Below, one piece after another: positions 26,001 through 35,356 of a stretch of DNA of 64,000 nucleotides. The position numbers were made by a program, and so were the translations under genes. This stretch comes from Siphlonurus alternatus (lineage: Eukaryota; Arthropoda; Insecta; Ephemeroptera; Siphlonuridae). The stretch's first letter is position 1, and every line of letters starts with the position of its first letter. The notes under the pieces are model-generated. The model saw only the letters and a list, made by a program, of their open reading frames with translations. It searched no databases and had not been told where the DNA came from. The stretch covers positions 46,028,829 to 46,092,828 of the forward strand of contig OX463778.1 in NCBI GenBank assembly GCA_949825025.1, written 5' to 3'.

Positions 26001-29000
26001 GTCAGTCCTAGCAATCTAGGCATCTTCTCAGGGATGTTAGCATTATAATGCTCTTTTATAATCTAAACACAAATAAGCAGAAGAAATACAGTAAAGCACC
26101 TGTACAACGAAAAATATATATATTGTTTTATTTTTATTTTTTTTTTTTACAGTAAGGATGGATACATTAAAATACAGTACTAATGAAATTTTTAACATAA
26201 TGACATAAAAACTAGTTAATATGTCAGTGCAAAAACTGTGTTGTTTATTGAACACACGACATTGTGCACATCAATATGACCTTTTTACAGTACACAGTTA
26301 GCATTGACTTTATTATTGTGATAAACAAATTACCTAAAAAGGTTTGGTTGGATGTGATCGCAGAATGTTTGAAGAACAGAAGTGTTAAAAGTACACAGTG
26401 TAATAGAGAGTGCAGAAGGCAAAAGAGTGTTATGAGTATTTCTGAAGCAAGTGGAGTATGCAAGAATCGAGTGCTTTGGAGGGCAATTTGTAGACGGCCG
26501 AGGTAATAATGCTGCTGGCTTACCCTGTAAAGGGATATGGCGTCATGTATGTACAAATTCACAGAAAAAAAATTGTTCCTGCCTCACGGATTCACATATG
26601 AAAAAAATATTACACCGAGTCCATCTATGCTAACTATGTACTGGTATATAATTCTGTGAAACGGTCATGGGGCAATCATTAAAAACTCATTACTTTTTTT
26701 TTAAACTTAACTTAAGGTGAAGTAAACAAAAATACAGAATAATTTTACACTCAGGATAATTATTTCTGATTACATGCAGTCTGCTTTTAATGGATGGAGT
26801 ATTGACATCAATACCTTTCATTGTGTAAATGAATAGAATAGGAAAAGTTGTGCCACTGTTATTATTATTTTTTTACGAGTCCGTGAACTTCTTTTAAAAA
26901 AATATTGAAAATCAACTTTCCAGCGACGCCAGGTAAATGGATGGAACTTCGGAGCCACAAAAAAGAATGTGGTTATTAAAAACAAAACATTTAAAAAAAA
27001 AAATCAGAGGTATATGTAATTTTATATGCTTTATTTATTTTTGTGACATGATTTTGGTGCGTCTTTAGGGCTGTCTCACTCACTTCAGAATCGCATGATT
27101 TCACAGCGTATGATAAAAAAAATTATAACCTACAAGTGTATGCACATACACAGCTTCGTTTTGTATTGCAGCACATGAAATAAGTTTCTTATTTACAATC
27201 GGAAATTTTTGTCACAAGAAGTCATACGATGTGATACGAAGTCAGTGTGCAGCCCCCCTTACTCAATTGTAGTAGTAATAAAAGTCTCAAAAACTAATCA
27301 ACCTTCATAAATAAACAGTAAACATTTCCATTTCAATATTTTTCTGGCTATATTACCAACATTAAAGTAGTTAATGCTGTGTACTTACAACATGCATGGG
27401 GTGTTCTTCAGTAGCATGATGGCACTCGTCCATCACAAGAAGGCAGATCCGATCCATTGTAATGTAGGAGTGATTCAAGCAATCTAACAGAATCTGAGCC
27501 GACATAACCAGCACCTGTATAAACCAAATTTATCATCATCACTATGAACAATTTACCTTCATCACAACTGCATAGTCCTGATTACAGTAAACAAAATAGT
27601 TCCTTGGCTGATCTCACATGTCACTGCAACAAATATTGCATACTTTACAGGAGCCTGCCGCACCAGTGTTGTGTTTCATCAGCAGTGTGTAAGGGAGAAA
27701 ATGTAGAAAAAATTAAATATAAATTATAAACGGCAACTACTGTATTACATTTATATTGTTTCCATATCATCTGCTAGTTTATATAAAGAATACATTTAGG
27801 CTACATCTTTTGGACTTAACTAATAGACCTGTTCGTAAACCCTGTTTGGTGTACACTTTCTACACCCGATCGACCTTATGTTCAGGTGCACAAGGTCGAT
27901 TGGGTGCAGAAAGTGTACACCGAACAGGGTTTAAAAACAGGCCTGATGATACCCGGCAACAAAGTCAAATTTTTTAATTAATTAATTAATTTATTTTTCT
28001 TCAATACTTCATAACATATGGTTTGACAACAGGAGAGGAAGGGAGGGGAGGTAAACATCTGTGCATTATCCTGTAATCAGGCAACCCAACAATTTCGTGG
28101 TGCTGCCCTATTGAAAGCTAAGAAAGAGGAACACAATTTATAAATATTATCATTTATGTAATTTAAATTAATTTTCATGTACTGTAATTGTCAAGATGAG
28201 ACTCAACACCTCAAGTTACCAAACTTTATCCATGCTCCGTTTGTGGTTGTTAGTTATCACACAGTTTATGAAGACAAGGTGAACTTAAATTCTTATATAA
28301 TAGCTAGACTATGTGCTCTTATTAATTCTCCAAAAGCTGCAAATCTACATCTATAAACTAAATCAGAGCTACTTCAAAAAGTAAGGCAGGGGTAAAGTTC
28401 ATATGTTCTGATGTATAATTATAATGTACTGTATTAATTTTTACCAATGGAATCAAAACTTTGTCCAGTATTTACAACAACTGCAAATAATGTAGCTCTT
28501 TTGAATTTTATACTACTACATACTATTATTATTATTTTTAATTTTACCTGAAAACAAATGAACTGATCCTGCCATTGATTGGCACTCCAGTTGTCAACGC
28601 CCATGTTGCCCACATAAGCAGCCGTGTTGAGTCCTGTGTGCCGACGAATCACCTCTGCTTGTTGTTCCACTAGTGCCACTTTTGGAGCAATGAAGAAAAT
28701 ACGCTGTCCTCCATTTATGTATGGCCTGTCATCAAACTCAACCATTAAATTAACCAAATAGGAAAAAAATAAAAAAAATATTAAAATTGTTCTTGAAGTA
28801 GCAACTATGCTTAATTATTTACTACTGTACTATACTTACGCCTCAACTTTTTCTTTATAATGCTTCATGACCATAATAGAAACAAAAGTTTTTCCAGCTC
28901 CCGTTGGTAGGAAGAGAATGGTATTCCTTTCACATGCGATTGCGAACATTTCATTCTGTAAATAATTCAATTCACAATTAATGGAAATATGGTCAGCAGT

Positions 29001-29223
29001 TAGGTACTTGCAAATTTAAACAAAAAGAAGGATATACTATGTACAATTGCTATTCTCACATGACGGTGTTTAATATGTACTGTATTCATTGACGATGGAT
29101 ATGGATAATGTTATTGCATTGTATAAAACAAATTGAAAGTGTACCTCTTATTTAAGAAACAATTGTTTATTAAATACTTTTCCTTACCTGGTAGTTGCGA
29201 GGAATAAGCTCTGCATCCTCAGT
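8964..29223 (-). CDS. Dcr-2: Dicer endoribonuclease, Dicer-2-like (30 exons)
   Basis: Dicer cuts long dsRNA into siRNAs in the cytoplasm. Exons, 5' to 3' on the minus strand: 29223-29188, 28955-28840, 28725-28548, 27514-27389, 26062-25884, 24026-23898, 23828-23704, 23312-23186, 22526-22304, 22241-22114, 21873-21627, 21011-20896, 20748-20592, 19298-19065, 18152-17970, 17904-17694, 16930-16767, 16484-16306, 15247-15006, 14739-14612, 13789-13632, 12616-12397, 11869-11762, 11697-11461, 11251-11053, 10739-10596, 10341-10121, 10061-9893, 9415-9337, 9123-8964. All junctions are GT-AG and every phase closes, giving 1640 residues plus stop. Visible motifs: LPTGAGKT (28-35), DECH (139-142), LTAT (172-175), QSKGRARD (497-504), DUF283, PAZ with YYRSKY and QPLLDVK, RNase IIIa ERLESLGDS (about 1171-1179), RNase IIIb [11 protein letters not shown] (about 1421-1431) and a C-terminal dsRBD. 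The length is close to arthropod Dicer-2 and shorter than Dicer-1, hence the symbol. The start-codon exon was not found; the first exon here opens [12 protein letters not shown], near the usual N-terminus. No frameshift or lost catalytic residue is seen, so the gene looks functional. Confidence 0.93.
9470..9833. mobile_element. TTAA-family palindromic MITE in Dicer intron
   Basis: The left end is TTAAGGTTACGCCAATCAGC and the right end GCTGATTGGCATTACCTTAC..TTAG. The arms pair over about 360 bp (TAACATGTAAACCTTAGCAA and its complement). It is related to 13940-14319 by the 'ATTAACATGTAAACCTT' arm. Confidence 0.7.
9893..12616 (-). other. Dicer RNase IIIa and IIIb catalytic exons
   Basis: RNase IIIa: [16 protein letters not shown] in exon 12397-12616, with the second acidic pair in [13 protein letters not shown] (11053-11251). 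RNase IIIb: [20 protein letters not shown] and LGDAVL in 10596-10739, then [13 protein letters not shown] in 10121-10341, and [20 protein letters not shown] in 9893-10061. The four acidic positions expected in each domain are present, so both cleavage centres should be active. The spacer between the two halves of IIIa (11461-11869) is short, as in Dicer-2. Confidence 0.9.
11283..11336. repeat. (AT)n microsatellite in Dicer intron
   Basis: About 27 uninterrupted AT dinucleotides lie in the intron between exons 11461-11697 and 11053-11251. Confidence 0.95.
12702..13017. mobile_element. TGACGTCA palindromic MITE, copy 1 (Dicer intron)
   Basis: Outer arms TGGAGTATTG...CAATACTCCA. Inner arms contain GCAAAGTTATGCTACCCTGA and GTGACGTCACGAGACGCCGC, with near-complete self-complementarity over 316 bp. 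Other copies: 15916-16242, 24167-24483, 49698-49940, 50533-50872; a decayed half copy lies at about 26793-26990. No ORF. Confidence 0.8.
13940..14319. mobile_element. TTAA-family palindromic MITE in Dicer intron, second copy
   Basis: TTAA stands at both ends (13940-13943, 14316-14319), with TIR GGTAGAGATAACGCCAAACA against its near-complement. The 380 bp interior folds on itself (TTTGATTAACATGTAAACCT and complement). Confidence 0.75.
15780..15828. repeat. (AAAT)n microsatellite
   Basis: About 11 tandem AAAT units in a Dicer intron. A longer one lies at 19947-20002. Confidence 0.9.
15916..16242. mobile_element. TGACGTCA palindromic MITE, copy 2 (Dicer intron)
   Basis: Same family as 12702-13017, with the same arms (GCAAAGTTATGCTACCCTGA, GACGCCGC, CGTGACGTCAC). 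It lies between the PAZ exon 16306-16484 and exon 15006-15247. Confidence 0.78.
18620..18870. mobile_element. Partial MITE related to 25018-25360
   Basis: It starts GAATATTTTTTTTTTACATA and carries TTGGGAACCTTAGATTTATT and a GC-rich core (CAGTGCGGGGTTGCAGCAGC). The order of motifs matches the left arm and core of the palindromic element at 25018-25360, but the right arm is missing. Confidence 0.45.
19686..20146. mobile_element. Inverted-repeat element with (AAAT)n centre
   Basis: Arms CTTAAGACTCTGCATCA (left) and its reverse complement ending at 20146 pair over about 170-200 bases each, including CATGTTATTTTTGAT and ACAACTTTGCTTG. The centre holds AT-rich palindromes and an (AAAT)n tract. 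It lies in the Dicer intron between exons 20592-20748 and 19065-19298. Poly(C) at about 19575-19590 belongs to the neighbouring dispersed repeat. Confidence 0.7.
20150..20485. mobile_element. MITE with TTAAGGATTGACCTCAGTT termini
   Basis: The left end, TTAAGGATTGACCTCAGTT at about 20152, is mirrored by AACTGAGGTCAATCGTTAA at 20466-20484. It directly follows the palindrome 19686-20146. No ORF. Confidence 0.6.
22620..22765. repeat. Hairpin repeat in Dicer intron
   Basis: GTATGCTGATGACAATTGTT followed by TTGCTTATTATT.GTAAAACT and CTTGAGGTGCTT is repeated in reverse complement 60-70 bases later, ending AACAATTGTCATCAGCATAC. The right arm overlaps the 3' end of the LINE fragment at 22728-23130, so one arm may be an inverted duplication of the LINE tail. 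Confidence 0.7.
22728..23130 (-). pseudogene. Non-LTR retrotransposon reverse transcriptase, C-terminal fragment
   Basis: On the minus strand it reads [20 protein letters not shown], then [13 protein letters not shown]...[20 protein letters not shown], ending [20 protein letters not shown]. The '[10 protein letters not shown]' motif and the following 'L..RR....L.FLHKI..G' helix and 'F.V...RT....R' end are the standard C-terminal region of jockey/CR1-like LINE ORF2. The endonuclease and palm domain are missing. It is a 5'-truncated copy in the same orientation as the host intron of Dicer. Confidence 0.8.
24167..24483. mobile_element. TGACGTCA palindromic MITE, copy 3 (Dicer intron)
   Basis: It starts TGGAGTATCGAACTC, and its arms include GCAAAGTTATGCTGCCCTGA. 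The centre is inverted relative to copies 1 and 2 (TCGGCGGCAAGTCC before GGAGCGGCGTCTCGTGACGTC), as expected for a near-palindrome. Confidence 0.75.
25018..25360. mobile_element. Palindromic MITE with GAATACTTTTTTT arms
   Basis: Left arm GAATACTTTTTTTTTTACAT ... GGTACCTAAGAATTATTCTG; right arm is the reverse complement, ending AAAAAAGTATTCAC. The GC-rich core contains GCGGCCACGGCAGCCGCTG. It lies in the Dicer intron between exons 25884-26062 and 23898-24026. Confidence 0.7.
26793..26990. mobile_element. Decayed half copy of the TGACGTCA MITE family
   Basis: TGGAGTATTGACATCAATA.. and AAATATTGAAAATCAACTTT follow the order of the left arm of 12702-13017, but with many substitutions and no right arm. 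Confidence 0.45.
27824..27955. repeat. Near-perfect hairpin in Dicer intron
   Basis: CCTGTTCGTAAACCCTGTTT and GGTGTACACTTTCTACACCC are followed by the reverse complement (GGGTGCAGAAAGTGTACACC, AACAGGGTTTAAAAACAGG). The stem is about 50 bp with a short loop around 27880. It lies in the intron between the DECH-box exon (27389-27514) and exon 28548-28725. Confidence 0.8.
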
Positions 29224-30085
29224 CTAATTAAAGCAAAAAAGGAGAAAAAAAGGTATGAAATTAGATTGATGCAAAACATATTCTTGCTAGATATAAGGCA
29301 AAATAAGTGAGCTAATATAATACTTTGTATGTACTGTACACATTATGGGAACGGTAACATGAACTGAAATTTCTATCCCCATCTCTCCTCTATGACCTAA
29401 CCCTAACTTTTGCTGCACAAAAATGTTATTATTAATGAATTTATTGCAGTCTTCCTCTGATCTAAATTTTACATTCAAATTATAAAAAAAAAATGTATAT
29501 TTGTATACTAATATTTGGGGGCATACATGACCAAAATGTGTCAATTGCCCCAAAATACCAACCAACCAACCAGCATACTAATATTTTTAATTACTTTATT
29601 TGCTTATTTATTATTTTTGTAAATTATATTTAGTAATGTCTCTAATTGTCTATATTACTTGATCCATTTCTTATGTAATTTCTTTATTACTGTATATACA
29701 TTGCAAATACAATAATATGCAATATGTATTAATTTTCTCAATTTATAAAAACGTATATTTACTGTATGTTTTCTTTATTTCAGCCATCTTGTCCGATATT
29801 TATAAATAACAAAATCTAACGTTCCCCGCTTACGAGTTCTAAACTCTTGGGGTCTAACTTGTATTTCCATTGTAATATATGACATGTATGTTTTATTTCT
29901 GAATAAACATATTTAAAAAAAAGTAAATATATGTACAGTATTTCACGTTAAAAGTTAATAGAAGTGCAGCTTTACGGATTTACATTAACCTTTACTGTAC
30001 CTCAAAAATTAAGTTGCCTTATATTTGAAGATTGTAAGTGAACGCAAAATCAAGACATACAGATATTAAGCAATTATTAAAGCAT
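29224..30085. other. Region upstream of the first recognised Dicer exon
   Basis: AT-rich sequence with no reading frame I can support. The Dicer start codon, and at least one 5' exon, should lie here or further upstream, but no short ATG exon with a convincing donor could be chosen. Confidence 0.4.
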
Positions 30086-30087
30086 TG

Positions 30088-30738
30088 CCAAATTTTCTGA
30101 TTACAAATCTGCAATCCGTTTTTCTGTACGACTTGATTATTTAAAAAAAAAAAATCAAAGGTGTTTGGTTCAGACCAAAGATTTCAGTATAGATAGTTAG
30201 ATACAGTACTGCAGTACTATACGGGAATTTCATGTTAATGTTTTGGGTAGCACGGAGATGCTTGAAACCGCCAGAAGACCTTCTTCGGGATGTAGGTATA
30301 AAACCCTAGAATCCTATGTTTTGCGGGTTAACGTAACTCACAACATCTATTTTTTAATAACAGTTTTGATCGCCAAATATTTTTCTTCAATAGCATTGGT
30401 TCTTCTTGTCACCATTTATGAAAGAAATTTCTAAGAAAAATTATGTGAATAGACAGGAGATATTAATTTCTAGACCAACTTTAGCACGTACATATCTGCT
30501 ATGCCACTGTCAATAGAATAGAGTATAGAATATAATGTTTTGCCTACACAATCGAGACGTTATATTGCATTATGATGTATGGTGAAAGACCCGTATACTT
30601 ATGTGATGCTATACATATAACTGACGGATCTGTGGAGATGAACGTGCCCACACGGATCAGCAACAGAATGTTCTGAGAAATGGCTATCGGAAGGTCATAG
30701 AGAAAACGGATTGCAGATTTAAAATCAGAAAATTTGGC
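30088..30738. mobile_element. 650 bp element with long terminal inverted repeats
   Basis: The left end GCCAAATTTTCTGATTACAA then ATCTGCAATCCGTTTT is mirrored at the right end (AAAACGGATTGCAGAT.. AATCAGAAAATTTGGC). No coding capacity is seen in the interior. Confidence 0.65.
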
Positions 30739-30984
30739 CTTTGGCCTTGATTTTGAAATTTCTCAACATTTAACACAGAGGCGGATCCACCGCACGGCGC
30801 TGGAGGGGGGGGGGGGGGGGGGGAGGAGGAACAAGGCTCTATCCTGCAATGTTAAATTTGGGGTGGGAGAGAAGGAAACAGGTCAGAGGATGCAGGTAAT
30901 ACCTTCAATGTATTTTAGGACCTTTGGAGGGGAGGGGGGGTGGGGGCATCGCCCCCACCCTCCTTGGATCCGCGTCTGATTTAA

Positions 30985-31162
30985 CATCATATAAGATAGA
31001 GCAACTGGGATGGGAGGATCTAGAGGAAAGGAGGAAGCAAAGTAGACTGACAACAATGTTGGATTCTGGGCTTGTGGATGCTCGGAGTGTTGGTGAGTTC
31101 AGGGAGGGGCTGAGAGAGTCAGCCGCAAGCAAGCGAGCCATCGTGGTGGAATACCCACAATA
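30985..31162 (+). pseudogene. LINE ORF2 C-terminal remnant, copy 1
   Basis: Reads LTSYKIEQLGWEDLEERRKQ, SRLTTM, then LDSGLVDARSVGEFREGLRE and SAASKRAIVVEYPQ. Both parts are typical of the end of a non-LTR reverse transcriptase ORF ('LGW.SLE.RR...RL' and the final 'SV..F...L' helix), with an internal deletion between them. Its tail is split by the foldback element that starts at 31163. A second copy lies at 33200-33490. Confidence 0.7.
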
Positions 31163-33187
31163 CCCTTGTCCAAAAATTAGAGTAGTGGTCATGATTTGAC
31201 CACCTAAAATGAGTGGTCAGACCACTAGATTTAGTGGTAGGACCACTAAATTTAGTGGTAGGACCACTAAATCTAGTGGTAGAGCCTAGTGGTAGTGGTC
31301 AGACCATGTGGTAGCCTTAGTGGTAGGACCACTAGACTAAGTGGTAGGACCACTAGACTAAGTGGTAGGACCACTAGACTAAGTGGTAGGACCTAAGTGG
31401 TAGTGGTCAGATCTAGTGGTAGTGGTCACACCAAGTCATGGTAGCTTTAGTGGTAGGACCACTAGACTAAGTGGTAGGACCTAAGTGGTAGTGGTCAGAT
31501 CTAGTGGTAGTGGTCAGATTAAGTGGTAGGACCTAAGTGGTAGTGGTCAGATCTAGTGGTAGTGGTCAGACTAAGTGGTAGGACCTAAGTGGTAGTGGTC
31601 AGATCTAGTGGTAGTGGTCAGACTAAGTGGTCAGATCTAGTGGTAGTGGTCACATCAAGTGGTAGCCTTAGTGGTAGGACCACTAGACTAAGTGGTAGGA
31701 CCTAAGTGGTAGTGGTCAGACTAAGTGGTAGCCTTAGTGGTAGGACCACTAGACTAAGTGGTAGGACCTAAGTGGTAGTGGTCAGATCTAGTGGTAGTGG
31801 TCAGACCAAGTGGTAGTGGTCAAAGTGTTAGTGATAAGAGGTGTGTAATATTTTTATTACTTATTAATTGTTGGGGTACGGAGTTTCATGGCTTGCAAAT
31901 AATACATACTGCACTGACCGTCCTGATCAACTGAGGATTTCCACGGTTCCCTCAGTCTCGATCACCTCTAACGCGTAACAGGTGCATCAGATCCAGAAAA
32001 AAATTTGGGGCAGGGGGGGGGGGGGAGGCGGGGGCAGGGCGGGGGCGGCTGCAAAATTTGGAAGAGGGGCCGGGGCCGGGCTACCGAAAATGTTAAAAAA
32101 ATTTAAGTGGGGGAAACGCCTATATTGCCCATGTTAAATCCAAAATTTTGGAGGGAGGGGCACCCCCCCCCCTGGATTCGCGCCTGCCGTGGCCGCACCA
32201 TATAAATATATCCGTTGTCAATAAAAAAAAAAAAAAAATTGACCACTTAATTATCTAGTGGTCAGATTTTTTACCACTGAGCTCAGTGGTCACTCTAGAG
32301 CGCATGCGCAACGTCACGTGATAAAGAAACATCATGGCGTCGCACACGAGGTCGAGCAAAGTGCGAGCTCTGAATGCTCTGAAAAACGTATTATCAAGCT
32401 GTTTTATGTCAGATAAGTACCTTTTTAGTACATAAAACGTGTTATGAAATGTTCTTTTGTTAAGTTCTCGTTACTTTGTGTTGAATAATTTGTTCCAGGT
32501 AGCCTTTAACAGTCAATTAATGATTGTCGGCTTCCTTTGGGACATGACAAAAATATCGCCGGAACATATCTCGCTGGTTGGTAATTATTCTTCAAAAACT
32601 TGCATGCTTTATAATTATTATTATATTTCTTTTGTATTGTAATTTTATTAATGTTATAATAATAAAAATGAACAATTCTCTCTCAGTGCATGCCTTTTTG
32701 TCGTTTTCTTGTACACACGCATGTATAATATATGTATCATTTTTACCTTGAATTAAGTGAAATAATTTACTTATTCAAGGTAGAAATGTGAAATAATAAT
32801 TTTATTACATGTTGTAGCTATTTTTTCCACTGTCTGAGGCTGAAGAAAGTGCTAACTGCTTCGTGATATACGGCGTGTGATCATCATCTACTAACGATTT
32901 TTTGACCACTAGACCACGGCGCTACCACTAGAGCGTGACCACTAGAATTGACCACTAGAGTGACCACTAGAATTGACCACTAGAGTGACCACTAGAATTG
33001 ACCACTAGAGTGACCACTAGAATTGACCACTAGGGTGACCACTAGAATTGACCACTAGAGTGACCACTAGGGTGACCACTAGGGTGACCACTAGAATTGA
33101 CCACTTAATCCCTGACCATGACCACTGGCCAATCTACCACTAAGCAGTGGTCAAACGCTTGACCACTGCGGATTTTTTGGACAAGGG
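31163..33187. mobile_element. Foldback-type transposon with AGTGGT-repeat arms
   Basis: The termini are CCCTTGTCCAAAAA and its reverse complement, flanked by TA on both sides (31161-31162, 33188-33189). The left arm (31190-31830) is made of irregular tandem units built from AGTGGT and ACCACT (for example AGTGGTAGGACCACTAGACTA). The right arm (32904-33165) carries the complementary units in tandem (TGACCACTAGAATTGACCAC). The target is the 3' tail of a LINE: the uninterrupted site CCCACAATAGCCGCAAGCAG survives at 33482-33501. This proves both the element's ends and the 2-bp TA duplication. The interior (31840-32900) holds a poly(G) dispersed repeat, a SINE piece and a promoter-like segment (32300-32640). 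No transposase is recognisable. Confidence 0.85.
32335..32609 (+). CDS. Possible captured promoter and two short exons inside the foldback element
   Basis: A GC-rich stretch with GCGCATGCGCA (NRF-1-like) and CACGTG precedes ATGGCGTCG at 32335. The frame reads MASHTRSSKVRALNALKNVL then SSCFMSD, up to a possible donor at about 32416. A second open stretch after an acceptor near 32510 reads QLMIVGFLWDMTKISPEHIS then LVG, with a donor-like GGTAATT. The two can be joined in phase, but the splice choice is mine. I do not recognise the protein. It could be a captured host first exon or a chance ORF. Confidence 0.25.
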
Positions 33188-33199
33188 TAGCCGCAAGCA

Positions 33200-33491
33200 G
33201 TGGTGTATGTATGTAATGTATAAAATAACTAGGAACCAAAAGGGCTGGGAGGAGCTTAGCGATCGTACTGAGGAAGGGCGTTATAAAGGTAGGAGGGACC
33301 ATGATTGGAAGATGGAGTATAGGAGAAGCAAAAATGATGTGGGCAAGTATTCCTTTTTGAGAAGAACGGTGAGGGAGTGGAATTTGTTGGACTCTGGGCT
33401 TGTGGATGCTCGGAGTGTTGGTGAGTTCAGGGAGGGGCTGAGAGAGTCAGCCGCAAGCAAGCGAGCCACCGTGGTGGAATACCCACAATAG
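33200..33491 (+). pseudogene. LINE ORF2 C-terminal remnant, copy 2
   Basis: Reads MYKITRNQKGWEELSDRTEE, then MEYRRSKNDVGKYSFLRRTV, REWNLLDSGLVDARSVGEFR and ending VVEYPQ plus stop. This is the usual LINE tail ('RT..GKYSF..RTV..WN.L'). The 3' flank GCCGCAAGCAGTGGTGTATG is also present after copy 1, where the foldback element interrupts it. Confidence 0.75.
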
Positions 33492-34369
33492 CCGCAAGCA
33501 GTGGTGTATGCATGTAATGTGTGTACACACTGCTATTTAATCTAATCTATACCAGTAATACCCCTTTAACTTCTGGTTATTGAGGGAATAGCAAATTATG
33601 AAACACTGTTGCAAACGTACCCTGAACATGCCAAAATATATTAGGCACGTGCAGTCTGCCTGCATGTGTCTGTTTGAGCTAGCAAGATTTTGAGCATATT
33701 TAACATATTTTGAGCTTCGTAGCCCGAATCTAGCTCCGATATGCACATGGTATTTATTAAGGCAATTAAAACCCAGTAAACAAAATTAAGGTGTCAAAAT
33801 AAAATGTGTTTTGCATGGACCAGTGTATGCTGCAAACAGTAGAGGTGAGTATGCATACGTGTTGGCACTGATGGCACAGTATGAAAATTATGCATACTGG
33901 CCTAAAAGTCTCAGCACTGGAGCACGTATCATACATTAATGCATGGACATGCAATGCAGAGTTTTGTTTAACTGGGAATAGTCCGAATAGTACGTATGCA
34001 TCCGTGGGAATGAGAGGCTTCGTCAAAATGCAAGGTTGTTGCCGGTACTGCTCACTCTGCATAATATCTTTTATTACTGTACTGTATAATTATGATTGCA
34101 ATTAATACAATAGTATCATATACAGTACATGTATGCATACTTACATTTGCATTATCCATGCTCAAGGCTTTTTCCTGCCTTGAGCAAAGTTCTGCTGTAT
34201 GAACTTCAGTCTAATCAATCTAATGTCTTATCTTATAATCGTGATGAAATTATAATCCAACTGGGGGAAGAACCTATTGTAGAAGAATCACAGTACGCAT
34301 GCGAAAAGATTTCACAACGAATCACAACTCACAACTTGCGACTTGCGACTTGCGACACAGCGGGGGCGT

Positions 34370-34525
34370 TTTCTTACTCGGTCTGACCGGTTTGGCTGTT
34401 CCGTTTAGCGAGGCAGGGGGGAAAAGCGGTCAGAATGGTCTATCTTTTTGCAGCAACCAGAGCGACCGTTTCCCCTCCATTTCCCCTCCGAGTGGTCGGC
34501 CGACCGGTCTGACCGAGTAAAAAAA
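34370..34525. mobile_element. Short MITE with TTACTCGGTCTGACCGG arms
   Basis: TTACTCGGTCTGACCGG (34373-34389) is mirrored by CCGGTCTGACCGAGTAA (34504-34520). The GC-rich interior has no ORF worth naming. Confidence 0.6.
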
Positions 34526-34780
34526 CAGGCCCAGCGTCACACAGCATTACACTCACATGTGGCGTCCCGAATGTCCATTCTCGCCTACTACCCTACCCTA
34601 CCCTTCCCTACAATGGCGGCGAAATTTAGGGCGCATCATATGCACCCTACTTATATAGCGGCCATATTGGAGGAGAGGGGAAAGTTCATTTAGGGTCCGA
34701 GAAGGTGATTTTTGGGATTCAGCTAGGTCACAGCACACACAGCCGGCACGGCCCGCAGACGACACCAGAGAGATTAATTA

Positions 34781-35240
34781 AGAGTACGTTCGAGGTGACT
34801 GTCCAACCCTGTCCGGACTGGTCTGTGAAAATGGCGGCATATCTTGGTCACGTGGTCTGAAACGTCATATTTACGTCACTGTCTGGTTTTGAAGAAAAAA
34901 CGCGCAGTCCGACGGATCGACTGCTATCAGCTGTCGCAGCTGTGTTTATGGCGGGCGCGGGAAAGGCGGCGTACAGTACTTTTTTGGTACAGTAAAAATG
35001 GAGCCTGCTGCTGTAGATCGTATTAGAAGGATAGTTTACTGTGCTTCAATAGTTTCTATTAATCTTGCATTGCCCTTACAAGCTCTACTCGATTCTTCAG
35101 ATAGCAGTTCTGAAGAAGAACCTTTCGTGTCTAGACTAGAGAAAATACAAGGCTATGCTGAGACGACAGTGCCGCTTCAAACCCCAACTCAATTCCGTCA
35201 GCATTTTAGAATGATGCCAGATACGGTTGAACATCTCTAA
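34781..35240 (+). pseudogene. Harbinger-type element 5' end with truncated HARBI1-like ORF
   Basis: The segment starts at a TTAATTAA site followed by GAGTACGTTCGAGGTGACTG. Almost the same end occurs inverted at 44251-44450. The ORF at 34998-35240 starts MEPAAVDRIRRIVYCASIVS and ends FRQHFRMMPDTVEHL then a stop. 'F..HFRM...TVE.L' is the conserved N-terminal motif of HARBI1/PIF-Harbinger nucleases. The DDE nuclease domain is absent, so this is a 5' fragment about 80 codons long. The leader contains AAAATGGCGGC and CACGTG, plausible promoter elements. It sits in what would be an intron or the 5' flank of the EF-Ts exons. Confidence 0.6.
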
Positions 35241-35356
35241 ATACATCTCTAAAACAAACTCTTGGTAACTGCTTTGATGTACTGTACGATATGTGTTTAA
35301 GTGCAGATGTTAAAACACAAGTGAACTGTTGAAGCTCAAACTAAATCTGATTCTAG

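Larger units (their letters stand above)
20592..29223 (-). other. Dicer helicase and DUF283 module (exons 1-13)
   Basis: The Walker A lysine is in the second exon (28840-28955). The DECH box in [13 protein letters not shown] is in the fourth (27389-27514) and LLGLTAT in the fifth (25884-26062). The helicase C-terminal half is in exon 21627-21873, with [17 protein letters not shown] and the arginine-finger motif [11 protein letters not shown]283 follows in 20896-21011 and 20592-20748 ([17 protein letters not shown]). The complete helicase motifs fit a processive ATP-dependent Dicer-2-type enzyme rather than a degenerate-helicase Dicer-1; that is inference from family knowledge. Confidence 0.88.

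Noticed and set aside
30905..31192. Minus-strand ORF of 95 codons opposite the LINE tail
   Set aside because: It is a shadow of the LINE reading frame on the + strand.
31190..31830. AGTGGT tandem repeat as a telomeric or protein-coding repeat
   Set aside because: Units are irregular, the frame is broken by stops, and the complementary array at 32904-33165 with shared TIRs shows it is an arm of a mobile element.
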